Shown piece after piece: positions 5,908-12,727 of a stretch of DNA of 14,390 nucleotides (position 1 is its first letter; each line of letters begins with the position of its first letter). The notes under the pieces are model-generated. The model ran no database searches. It was not told the origin of the DNA and saw nothing but the letters and a program-made list of their open reading frames with translations. Position numbers and translations under genes: made by a program. The DNA lies in assembly GCA_002329295.1 (NCBI GenBank), contig DCTT01000011.1, positions 21,670 to 36,059 on the forward strand. Direction: 5' to 3'. This DNA is from Eubacteriaceae bacterium UBA1433. GTDB lineage: Bacteria > Bacillota > Clostridia > Eubacteriales > UBA1433.

Positions 5908-6984
5908 TTACTCCAAAATATGTACTTCCAAATTTTTCCTGCCAAAGTTTAAGGCCGCTCTGTGGCTATCAAAATAAACATCCAATCGATTGTTTGTAAT
6001 GGCGCCCCCTCTGTCCTGCACAACAAATATACCGCCATTGGGTGCATCTTTAAAATAAGGAATGTAGATTCTCGTTCCAAAAGGAATGCTTCTCGGCGCG
6101 GCAATCGTCACATATTGCGTTGCCTTGGCGCCCGTTGCCGTATATCCGTTGCTGTAAATGCCGCAACAAATAGGACACGCACAATATGCCGATACATTCG
6201 CTATATAGCTGCGGCTTACCGCCCCGCCCCCTGAAGCATAGGTAACATTGGGTGGCTTAATCACCGGGCGCTCCTTGGTACCTACTTCCACCACTTCCGT
6301 TACCGGTGTGCTGATTATCTCCGTTATCAATTGTTCCGTCTTCACCGCTTGACCATTGATGTACGTTGTTGTCACCGTTGCCACGGCGCTTCCGTCTTTG
6401 CCCTCTGTAAGTATCTTTTTATAATCTTTATATTCTTGGTTGTTTTCTTTGGTCTGGCTTTCATGCGCCAGTACAATCACTTGTGTTTCTTCAGTCTTTT
6501 CTTCCGTGGCTACCGAAAACTGCGTGCCGTCGTTGTTTACGCTGAGGCTGTCGCTATCTCCCAAATATACCCCCGCTTGCCGAAGCGCTCCATATCCTGC
6601 CAGAGAAGTAGAGAGAAGATAGACTTCGCCCTGATAAGTAATGGCAATTTCCCTTGCCCGAAAAATATCCACTCTGCTCACGTTTTTAATTTTGCTGTCC
6701 AGCGCAGGATAGACACCGTCATTATAAGACAGTTCCGTTCCCGCCTGCATCAGCACATCCGCTACGGTAGCCTGAGAAGGCACTTTACAAGTAGCGACAT
6801 TCTTCCCGTCTACATAGATATCCACATCATGTCTGTTCAAGAATGCAAAAAAAACGAACAGACACAAACAACAAACGGCTGCCAGAGATGCGACTATCTT
6901 TACGGTGCGAGGCTTATTGGTCTCATCATCAAAACGATAGCCTTCCTGCCAATTATTGAAAAAAATGTATAAACGATACTTCAT
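5908..6984 (-). CDS. YabE-like cell-wall protein (DUF348, G5 and 3D domains)
   Basis: Membrane-anchored extracellular protein predicted to act on peptidoglycan, related to resuscitation-promoting-factor-like YabE. 358 residues from the chosen start. A transmembrane helix spans about 28-49; two DUF348-like units follow (about 54-80 and 112-150), then a G5-type region (about 160-238) and a C-terminal 3D domain (about 264-357). The 3D domain shows D324, D335 and D339 within QDRGGAITNNRLDVYFDSH and a cysteine cluster YCACPICCG at 267-275. The open frame runs to an ATG at 7071 without a ribosome binding site, and predicted transcription starts within about three bases of that ATG; the ATG at 6984 has AAGGG nine bases upstream and is preferred. 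3D domains in this fold are related to lytic transglycosylase MltA, which suggests glycan cleavage, but activity is inferred. Confidence 0.85.
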   Translation of the reverse strand: MKYRLYIFFNNWQEGYRFDDETNKPRTVKIVASLAAVCCLCLFVFFAFLNRHDVDIYVDGKNVATCKVPSQATVADVLMQAGTELSYNDGVYPALDSKIKNVSRVDIFRAREIAITYQGEVYLLSTSLAGYGALRQAGVYLGDSDSLSVNNDGTQFSVATEEKTEETQVIVLAHESQTKENNQEYKDYKKILTEGKDGSAVATVTTTYINGQAVKTEQLITEIISTPVTEVVEVGTKERPVIKPPNVTYASGGGAVSRSYIANVSAYCACPICCGIYSNGYTATGAKATQYVTIAAPRSIPFGTRIYIPYFKDAPNGGIFVVQDRGGAITNNRLDVYFDSHRAALNFGRKNLEVHILE

Positions 6985-7079
6985 CGACCACAACCCTTCT
7001 TTCACCCGATGCAAACAAGTATCATATACATTTTTCAACTTTCTCTTTATTAGAAAAATATACTTTTCCATATAAAAAT

Positions 7080-7108
7080 ATTTTATCGAGTTTCTATGTT
7101 TTTGTCAA
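7080..7108 (-). promoter_or_regulatory. Promoter of the YabE-like gene and rpe
   Basis: Minus strand TTGACA (7103-7108), 17 bases, TAAAAT (7080-7085). The -35 box lies inside the last codons of tatD. The predicted start, near 7072-7074, leaves almost no leader before the ATG at 7071, which is why the ATG at 6984 is taken as the translation start, giving a leader of about 90 bases. Confidence 0.78.
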
Positions 7109-7867
7109 ACCGAACACCTTGCGGGCATTGTCTGATGTTATCCGTGCCACCTCTGCCAGCGTGCTGCCTTTTAGCTCGGCAATTTTTTGCGCCACATAGC
7201 GCACATTTTTCGGCTCATTGCGTTTGCCGCGCAACGGTACCGGTGTCAGATAAGGACAATCCGTTTCAATCAGTAGTTTTTCTAAGGGCAGCGAGCGAAC
7301 CACCTGTCGAAAGCGCTCGGCATTCTCGTAAGTAACCGGCCCTGAAATTGATAAATACAGACCCATTTCCAAAAAAATCTTTCCGCTTTCCGCACTGGCG
7401 GAAAAACTGTGGATAACGCCTGAATGCGTCAAAGGAAGAAACCTCTGCAAAATATCGATGGTATCTTTCGTCGCCTCTCTCATATGCACTACAATAGGTT
7501 TGCCGACCCTTTGCGCTATCTCCAGCTGCGCAGCAAACACTTCTCTTTGCACCTGAGGCATAGAATGGTTATAGTGATAATCCAATCCTATTTCTCCCAT
7601 CGCCACACATTTGGGGTGTTTTAACAAAGCTTCAATTTTGTTCAACACTTCTTCATTGGCCGTTTTCGCATCATGCGGGTGAATCCCCGCCGTAAAATAA
7701 ATGCTTTCATTTTCTTCGGCAAGGCGTTTTGAAAAAAGTGAGCTTTCTAAATCGGCTCCCGCATTGATTACCAGCTCAATTTCATTTTCATTCAGCTTTT
7801 CGATTACTTGCTGCCTGTCCTGATCAAAGCGCTGATCATCTAAATGTGCATGTGCATCAATAAACAT
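7094..7867 (-). CDS. tatD: TatD-family metal-dependent deoxyribonuclease
   Basis: Cytoplasmic TIM-barrel hydrolase with 3'-5' exonuclease activity in characterised relatives, implicated in DNA repair. 257 residues, full length. The metal ligands are all visible: H6 and H8 in FIDAHAHLD, E92 in GEIGLDYHYN, H128 in PIVVHMRE, H153 in GVIHSFS, and D203 in LIETDCPYLTP. The start has a GGAGT site four to five bases before the ATG, and that site lies over the end of the preceding ATPase gene; only two bases separate the two genes, so translation is probably coupled. The gene is thus the last member of the ABC transporter operon. In Bacillus subtilis the orthologue yabD lies directly after metS, so its present partners look like a later insertion upstream. 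Confidence 0.96.
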   Translation of the reverse strand: MFIDAHAHLDDQRFDQDRQQVIEKLNENEIELVINAGADLESSLFSKRLAEENESIYFTAGIHPHDAKTANEEVLNKIEALLKHPKCVAMGEIGLDYHYNHSMPQVQREVFAAQLEIAQRVGKPIVVHMREATKDTIDILQRFLPLTHSGVIHSFSASAESGKIFLEMGLYLSISGPVTYENAERFRQVVRSLPLEKLLIETDCPYLTPVPLRGKRNEPKNVRYVAQKIAELKGSTLAEVARITSDNARKVFGLTKT

Positions 7868-7869
7868 GT

Positions 7870-8544
7870 CTACTCCTCTAAATGTTTTTTGATATGGCAG
7901 CGAAGATGATCTTTATCCATCTCCTTCGCATCAATATCCGCCACTGCCACCACGGGTTTTTTCCCTAAAACAATGATGCGCTGTGCCAAGCGAATCGCCT
8001 CTTCAATATCATGCGTTGACATGATAACACAATACTTGTTTTTTTGCCAATGGGCTTCAAAATCATCAATGATTCCTTCTTTCAACGCAATATCGAGCCC
8101 TTTGAAAGGTTCATCCATCAGCATCAAATCCGGCTTATAAACAAACGCCCTTGCCAAAGACACCCGTTGGCGCATACCGCCGCTGAGTTCTTTCGGATAA
8201 TAATTTTCATACCCCGTCAACTTTACGCTGCGAATCGCTTCCTCCACACGCATGCGAATATCTTTTTCTTCGGCAATCACAAAGGCAATATTATCGTAAA
8301 CATTTTTCCATTCTAACAGCCTGTCTTCCTGAAACACATAAGCAATGCGTTTATGAGCAAGCCCCTCAATGGTTCCGCTGTCATAGGTCTCAATATTCGC
8401 TATCATGTTAAACAGCGTACTTTTTCCTACACCGGAAGGACCCAGCACACAAGTAATTTCGTGTTCATAAAACGACAAGTTGAATCCGTCAAAAATCACC
8501 TCTTCTTCATAGGCTTTTTTCAGGTTTTGAATGTTCAGAAACAT
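7870..8544 (-). CDS. ABC transporter ATPase, nitrate/sulfonate/taurine type
   Basis: ATP-hydrolysing subunit of an importer, peripheral on the inner face of the membrane. 224 residues with every expected motif: Walker A GPSGVGKST (35-43), Q-loop glutamine at 72 in FQEDRLLEW, signature LSGGMRQR (120-127), Walker B LMLMDEP (140-146), D-loop GLD, and the switch histidine H178 in STHDIEEA. The FQEDRLLEW form is typical of the SsuB/TauB group. The 5' end overlaps the permease gene by 38 bases. An AAGGA site lies about 10-11 bases before the ATG, rather far, consistent with coupling to permease translation. Substrate is not readable from this subunit. Confidence 0.94.
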   Translation of the reverse strand: MFLNIQNLKKAYEEEVIFDGFNLSFYEHEITCVLGPSGVGKSTLFNMIANIETYDSGTIEGLAHKRIAYVFQEDRLLEWKNVYDNIAFVIAEEKDIRMRVEEAIRSVKLTGYENYYPKELSGGMRQRVSLARAFVYKPDLMLMDEPFKGLDIALKEGIIDDFEAHWQKNKYCVIMSTHDIEEAIRLAQRIIVLGKKPVVAVADIDAKEMDKDHLRCHIKKHLEE

Positions 8545-9304
8545 AGGTTTTTTTTCCTTTGGAAAGTTGATTCAATACATTTTTGATCGCATATTCGATA
8601 ATAAAGCTCAGCACAATCACCACCAGCGTCAGCGCAAATAAATTTTCGGTCTCCAGATATATTTTTGTCTCATACATGCCGCCGCCAATAGAGATTTCCG
8701 GTCGCGCAATGACTTCGGCGGCCACGGTAGATTTCCAGCCGATGCCAATGCTTGCTGCGATGGACGAAAAAATATATCCGCGCACCGAAGGCAAATAGAC
8801 CTCACGGATAATGCGAAACTTCGATATCTGATACACGCTGCACATTTGCAGCAATTTTTTATCGGTATCTCGGACACCCTGCATGACATTGGTCCAGATA
8901 ATCGGTACACACATCAAAAAACAGACAAAAATCGGGATGTTGTCCGTCTTCATCCACACTAAGGCCAGGATAATAAACGATACCACCGGCGTAGCTTTGA
9001 TTACGGACATAATCGGGTGAAAAAATCGATAGACTGCATCATAAAGCCCGCTGAAAATGCCCACGGCAATGCCAACGACAATCGAGGCGCCTACCCCTCC
9101 AAACACGCGCAACAACGACAGCGCAACACGATGATAAAAATCCCCCTGTTGCGCCATACCCGCCAGCGCCTGCAACGTTTGCCCAATCGTGGGCAAGATT
9201 ACCGGCTTGGCTACGATTTTGGCTGCCGCTTCCCAAAGCAGCAGCCAAAACAATATAAAGACAATACTTTGCAGTCTTTTATTTTTTATAGTAGAAATCA
9301 TCAT
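8507..9304 (-). CDS. ABC transporter permease, SsuC/TauC type
   Basis: Integral membrane subunit of the importer. 265 residues with about six hydrophobic segments (roughly 12-30, 63-87, 98-118, 122-143, 177-197 and 222-243). The cytoplasmic coupling region at about 157-190 (REVYLPSVRGYIFSSIAASIGIGW) matches the EAA-loop region of the binding-protein-dependent transport family. The open frame begins at a TTG at 9322, but that TTG is the start of the GGAGGAG ribosome binding site itself; the ATG at 9304, nine bases further on, is preferred, with a second ATG directly after. It overlaps the end of the binding-protein gene by 26 bases and the start of the ATPase gene by 38 bases, a tightly coupled arrangement. 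Confidence 0.92.
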   Translation of the reverse strand: MMISTIKNKRLQSIVFILFWLLLWEAAAKIVAKPVILPTIGQTLQALAGMAQQGDFYHRVALSLLRVFGGVGASIVVGIAVGIFSGLYDAVYRFFHPIMSVIKATPVVSFIILALVWMKTDNIPIFVCFLMCVPIIWTNVMQGVRDTDKKLLQMCSVYQISKFRIIREVYLPSVRGYIFSSIAASIGIGWKSTVAAEVIARPEISIGGGMYETKIYLETENLFALTLVVIVLSFIIEYAIKNVLNQLSKGKKTYVSEHSKPEKSL

Positions 9305-10247
9305 CCGGTAGGGCTCCTCCAACAGAGGCCGGGTTATAAGTATATAAAATCTTCAAATAAGCGTTGATTGCTTCTTTGTTGGCCGTAGCGTCTTTATATA
9401 CGATAGCGCTGTTGGGAATCGCTTTTTCCGTAACGGCGGCATTGGCTAAGATGCCTCTGGATTCAATGATTTTCGCCGCTGCTGCTGTGTCTTTGTTTAC
9501 AAATGCCACACTTTTTTCATATTCCGTGAGAAATTTATTCACTGCCGCTTTATTTTCTTCCGCGAATTTTTTATTGACGACAATACACCCCATCGCCATC
9601 ATTTGATTGTTGTTTAATTTATTCCATTCGTCATTTAAATTCAACACGCTTTGAATGTTGATGTCTTTCATCGTGACTACACTGACAAACGGCTCCGGCA
9701 ACACCGCCACACCTACTGCACCGCCGGCTACCATCGTGGCCAGTTCCAAAGGCTCCGCTATATAGTTGATTTTCACTTTGTCTTTGATGCCGGCTTTGTC
9801 CAACATATAATTCAGCGCATATTCCGGCGTTGCTCCTTGACCCACAGTCGTAATTGTCTTGCCGGCCAGATCTGCAAATTCTTTGATCTCCACGCCGTTG
9901 GTTACAACAAATAAATTGCCCAACGCATTCACTGCAGCGATTTGCACCTCTCCTTTGGTTTTGTTGTACAAAACCGCCGCCAAATTCGTCGGTACCGCCG
10001 CAATTTGCACTTCCCCGCTGATAAGCTTTGCTGTCAATTCATCGGGTGCCGCTGCAATCAGAACCTCTGTTTTGATGTTTTTATCCAGCACATACCCCTC
10101 TTCCAACATTTTGGCCATCCCCATGCCCGTAGGTCCTTTTAACATACCGATTTTCATGGTTACCGGCTTAATTTCTGCGCTTTGCCCGCAGGCAACCAAA
10201 CTCAACACCAATGCCAATGTCAATAAAATTACAAGCATTTTTTTCAT
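9279..10247 (-). CDS. ABC transporter substrate-binding lipoprotein, NMT1/SsuA-like
   Basis: Extracytoplasmic receptor of the importer, anchored to the membrane by lipid. 322 residues from the chosen start. The N-terminus MKKMLVILLTLALVLSLVAC is a lipoprotein signal with lipobox LVAC and the modified cysteine at 20. The mature protein begins with a strand and a loop (MKIGMLKGPTGMGMAKML, 31-48) followed by GEVQIAAVPTNLAAVLYNK, the layout of NMT1/SsuA-type receptors that bind sulfonates, taurine or pyrimidine precursors of thiamine. The true ligand is unknown; no thiamine, sulfur or nitrate gene is nearby. The open frame extends to 10328, but the ATG at 10247 has an AGGAG site eight bases before it and starts the signal peptide. 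It is the first gene of a four-gene operon. Confidence 0.92.
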   Translation of the reverse strand: MKKMLVILLTLALVLSLVACGQSAEIKPVTMKIGMLKGPTGMGMAKMLEEGYVLDKNIKTEVLIAAAPDELTAKLISGEVQIAAVPTNLAAVLYNKTKGEVQIAAVNALGNLFVVTNGVEIKEFADLAGKTITTVGQGATPEYALNYMLDKAGIKDKVKINYIAEPLELATMVAGGAVGVAVLPEPFVSVVTMKDINIQSVLNLNDEWNKLNNNQMMAMGCIVVNKKFAEENKAAVNKFLTEYEKSVAFVNKDTAAAAKIIESRGILANAAVTEKAIPNSAIVYKDATANKEAINAYLKILYTYNPASVGGALPDDDFYYKK

Positions 10248-10403
10248 TTTCTTTGCTCCTTGAAATAAATTGTACACACATATTGCAAAAGCTTTTCTGA
10301 AAATAAAATCCCTTTTTGAGCAACTCAAAAAGGGATTTGACGAATTTCTTCCTCATCGCACTTCCTTCTGAATCAGCTGCGCTTTTCCATTAGGCATGTA
10401 TTT
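10248..10403 (-). promoter_or_regulatory. Leader of the ABC operon with upstream ORF
   Basis: About 155 bases separate the predicted transcription start from the lipoprotein ATG. About 45 bases in, an ATG at 10356 has a good AAGGA site six bases before it and opens a 62-codon frame. That frame runs through the hairpin at 10306-10338 and past the lipoprotein start, ending at 10168, so it overlaps the lipoprotein gene by 80 bases in another frame. Its first codons read MRKKFVKSLFELLKKGFYF. It may be a leader peptide controlling the hairpin or the downstream start, or a chance frame. I see no match to a TPP, SAM, lysine, glycine or guanidine riboswitch core. Confidence 0.4.
10301..10338 (-). terminator. 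Terminator-like hairpin inside the ABC operon leader
   Basis: Perfect 15-bp inverted repeat: AAATCCCTTTTTGAG and CTCAAAAAGGGATTT (10306-10320 with 10324-10338), three-base loop, followed on the minus strand by a T-rich tail (TTTTATTT). It stands after the operon promoter and before the lipoprotein gene, so besides ending metG transcripts it could act as an attenuator of the ABC operon. Confidence 0.75.
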
Positions 10404-10409
10404 GTCATT

Positions 10410-10437
10410 ATTTTAACAACATTTTGCTTTTTGTCAA
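10410..10437 (-). promoter_or_regulatory. Promoter of the ABC transporter-tatD operon
   Basis: Minus strand TTGACA (10432-10437), 16 bases, TAAAAT (10410-10415). It begins only three bases after the metG stop codon and lies upstream of the hairpin at 10301-10338. Confidence 0.65.
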
Positions 10438-10440
10438 TAT

Positions 10441-12426
10441 TTATTTTACCATTTCTCCGGCTTGAACTTCTTTTTCCGGCACAATCATGGCAAAGGTCTC
10501 ATAATCGCCTACGGCTGTGATCATCGCTTCACTCACCATGCCTCTGAATTTTGCAGGTTTGAGATTGACCACAACCACAATTTGCTTTCCTACCAGTTCG
10601 CCCGGGTTTTTAAACTCGGCAATGCCAGTGACAATCTGCTTTTGGCAATAGCCCAAATCTGCTTGCAGCACCAACAATTTATCCGCATTGGGATGTTTTT
10701 CCGCTTTGATAATCGTTGCAACACGCATATCCACTTTGGCAAACTCTTCAATGGTGATCGTTTCTTTAAAAGGCGGATATGGTTCTGTGACCTCTTCTGC
10801 TTTTATTTCGTTGTTTGTTTCCGTATTTTTTTCCATTTTCTTTTTTTCTTTCTCCATTCGTTTTTCAATGCGTTTTTCCTCTTCTTCCGTCATCACACGA
10901 GGAAACAGGGCGCCGCTGGGGCAAATCTTATTCTCTGCCGGATACTTGCCGAAAGTTAGGATACTTTGCCAAGTCATGGCCTCTTCTGAAAATTGCAGGG
11001 CTTCCTGCATTTTTGCAGCGGTCTGAGGCATGGCAGCGCTGATAAGCACGGCAATAATACGCAAACTTTCCAGCAAATTATACAATACCGTAGCCAATCT
11101 TGCCTGATTGTTTTCATCTTTGGCCAACACCCAAGGTTCTGTTTCGTCAATATATTTATTGACGCGAGAAACAAATTTCCAAACATGCGCCAAAGCATTT
11201 GATATTTCATATGCATGCATATATTCTGCTACCACAAAGGGTACATCGGTAGCCATCTGAATTAAATCTGTGTCAATAGTATCAAAATATCTTGCCTTTG
11301 GCAGATATCCGCCAAAATACTTGTCCACCATGGAAGTAGTACGACTCAGCAAGTTGCCCAAATCATTGGCAAGATCCGCATTGTTTCGAGTAATGAGATT
11401 GTCTTCACTGTAGACACCATCTCCGCCAAAAGGCATTTCGCGAAGTACATAATAGCGCAACGTATCGGTTCCGTATTTTTCCACCAGCTCAATGGGATCA
11501 ATGACATTGCCTTTCGACTTGGACATTTTGCCGCCTTTGAGCAAAATCCATCCGTGGCCATATATCTGCTTGGGCAAGTCCAGTCCCAAAGCCATTAAGA
11601 TAATCGGCCAATAAATCGTATGGAACCGCAAAATGTCTTTCCCGATTAAATGCACGTCCGCCGGCCAAAATCTGTCCATCAGCTGCGGTTCGTCGTTTAA
11701 ATATCCCAGTGCCGAAATATAATTGCTCAACGCATCCACCCATACATAAACCACGTGTTTTTCATCAAAGTCCACGGGAATCCCCCACTGAAAACTCGTT
11801 CGGGAAACGCATAAATCTTCCAGTCCCGGCAAAAGAAAATTATTCAGCATTTCGTTTTTTGCCGATTCAGGCGAAATAAAATTCGGGTTGGCATGGATAT
11901 GGTCAATAAGCCTTTGGGCATAATTGCTCATCTTAAAAAAATATGCTTCTTCCTTTGCCATATGCACCTCGCGTCCGCAATCGGGACACTTGCCGTCGTC
12001 TAACTGCGTATTGGTCCAATAGGCTTCACAGGGCGTGCAATACCACCCTTCATAGTAAGATTTATAAATATCGCCCTGTTCATACAGCTTGCGAAAGATA
12101 CTTTGAATACTTTTCACATGATATGCATCTGTAGTGCGAATAAATTTATCATAATCAATGTTCATCACTTCCCACAAATGCACAATACTTTCGACAATTT
12201 TATCCACATATTCTTTCGGTTCTTTGCCTGCCGCAATCGCGGCTTGCTCAATCTTTTGCCCATGTTCATCGGTGCCGGTCAAGAAAAACACATCATAGCC
12301 CAGAAGTTTTTTAAATCTCGCTATGGTATCCGCCGCAACGGTGGAGTAAGTGTGTCCGATATGCAATTTATCGCTGGGATAATAAATCGGCGTTGAAATA
12401 TAAAAAGATTTTTTTTCTGTTGTCAT
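10441..12426 (-). CDS. metG: Methionyl-tRNA synthetase
   Basis: Cytoplasmic class I aminoacyl-tRNA synthetase charging tRNA-Met. 661 residues, typical of the form with a C-terminal dimerisation domain. The HIGH motif is at 22-25 (LHIGHTYS); one CxxC zinc knuckle pair is at C130/C133 and C147/C150; KMSKS is at 300-304 (GGKMSKSKGN). After the anticodon-binding helices comes a highly charged glutamate/lysine linker (about 520-545), then an EMAPII/Arc1p-like tRNA-binding OB domain (about 555-661; KVDMRVATI, HPNADKL). The start has AAGGA eight bases before the ATG. The gene is preceded by a methionine T-box leader, so expression should rise when tRNA-Met is uncharged. Confidence 0.98.
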   Translation of the reverse strand: MTTEKKSFYISTPIYYPSDKLHIGHTYSTVAADTIARFKKLLGYDVFFLTGTDEHGQKIEQAAIAAGKEPKEYVDKIVESIVHLWEVMNIDYDKFIRTTDAYHVKSIQSIFRKLYEQGDIYKSYYEGWYCTPCEAYWTNTQLDDGKCPDCGREVHMAKEEAYFFKMSNYAQRLIDHIHANPNFISPESAKNEMLNNFLLPGLEDLCVSRTSFQWGIPVDFDEKHVVYVWVDALSNYISALGYLNDEPQLMDRFWPADVHLIGKDILRFHTIYWPIILMALGLDLPKQIYGHGWILLKGGKMSKSKGNVIDPIELVEKYGTDTLRYYVLREMPFGGDGVYSEDNLITRNNADLANDLGNLLSRTTSMVDKYFGGYLPKARYFDTIDTDLIQMATDVPFVVAEYMHAYEISNALAHVWKFVSRVNKYIDETEPWVLAKDENNQARLATVLYNLLESLRIIAVLISAAMPQTAAKMQEALQFSEEAMTWQSILTFGKYPAENKICPSGALFPRVMTEEEEKRIEKRMEKEKKKMEKNTETNNEIKAEEVTEPYPPFKETITIEEFAKVDMRVATIIKAEKHPNADKLLVLQADLGYCQKQIVTGIAEFKNPGELVGKQIVVVVNLKPAKFRGMVSEAMITAVGDYETFAMIVPEKEVQAGEMVK

Positions 12427-12457
12427 CTATTTTTTCCTTTCTAATAAAGTCCATAAT

Positions 12458-12676
12458 AAAAAAACCCTGTCCTCCATGGGACGGAGTTTTCCGCGGTACC
12501 ACCCAAATTAGCACATTTGTGCTCACTCTTTTTTTAACGTCTCACCGACGGCATATAGCGCAGCTCAAAGTTCATCTTCGGCAAAAGCGCGCTGTCCTTT
12601 TCCAGCATAGGGACTCTCTGCAAACGCCACAGTTGCTTACTCTTCTTTTTCATTGCTTTTATATTTATAATCGTAA
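12458..12676 (-). ncRNA. T-box riboswitch, methionine-specific, upstream of metG
   Basis: Leader RNA that reads the charging state of tRNA-Met. The conserved T-box core, on the minus strand GGGTGGTACCGCGG, is at 12491-12504. It is followed by the terminator half (12465-12486 region, CCGTCC pairing with GGACAGG) and seven T (12458-12464). Stem III is visible as AGCACA / TGTGCT (12510-12523). In Stem I the likely specifier is ATG at 12573-12575, within GAAGATGAAC, matching methionine and the gene it controls. Uncharged tRNA-Met would stabilise the antiterminator and allow metG transcription; charged tRNA leads to termination. The exact 5' end is inferred from the promoter. Confidence 0.93.
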
Positions 12677-12681
12677 ATAAT

Positions 12682-12710
12682 ATTATACTGAAAAAATCGA
12701 CTTTTGCCAA
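12682..12710 (-). promoter_or_regulatory. Promoter of the T-box leader and metG
   Basis: Minus strand TTGGCA (12705-12710), 17 bases, TATAAT (12682-12687), placing the start near 12675, a normal distance before Stem I of the T-box. Confidence 0.8.
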
Positions 12711-12727
12711 CTCTTTTTCAAGTCAAT

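Noticed and set aside
6331..6972. 213-codon plus-strand ORF
   Set aside because: Antisense shadow of the YabE-like gene, which has clear domain motifs. An antisense RNA there is possible, but the sequence alone does not show one.
10339..10403. Possible TPP or other known riboswitch in the ABC operon leader
   Set aside because: The thiamine-type receptor made this worth testing, but the conserved CUGAGA and the second conserved TPP-core segment are absent, and no other common riboswitch core was seen by eye.
10462..11042. Several plus-strand ORFs rich in phenylalanine
   Set aside because: They are antisense to metG; the phenylalanine comes from the lysine/glutamate-rich linker of metG. No ribosome binding sites.
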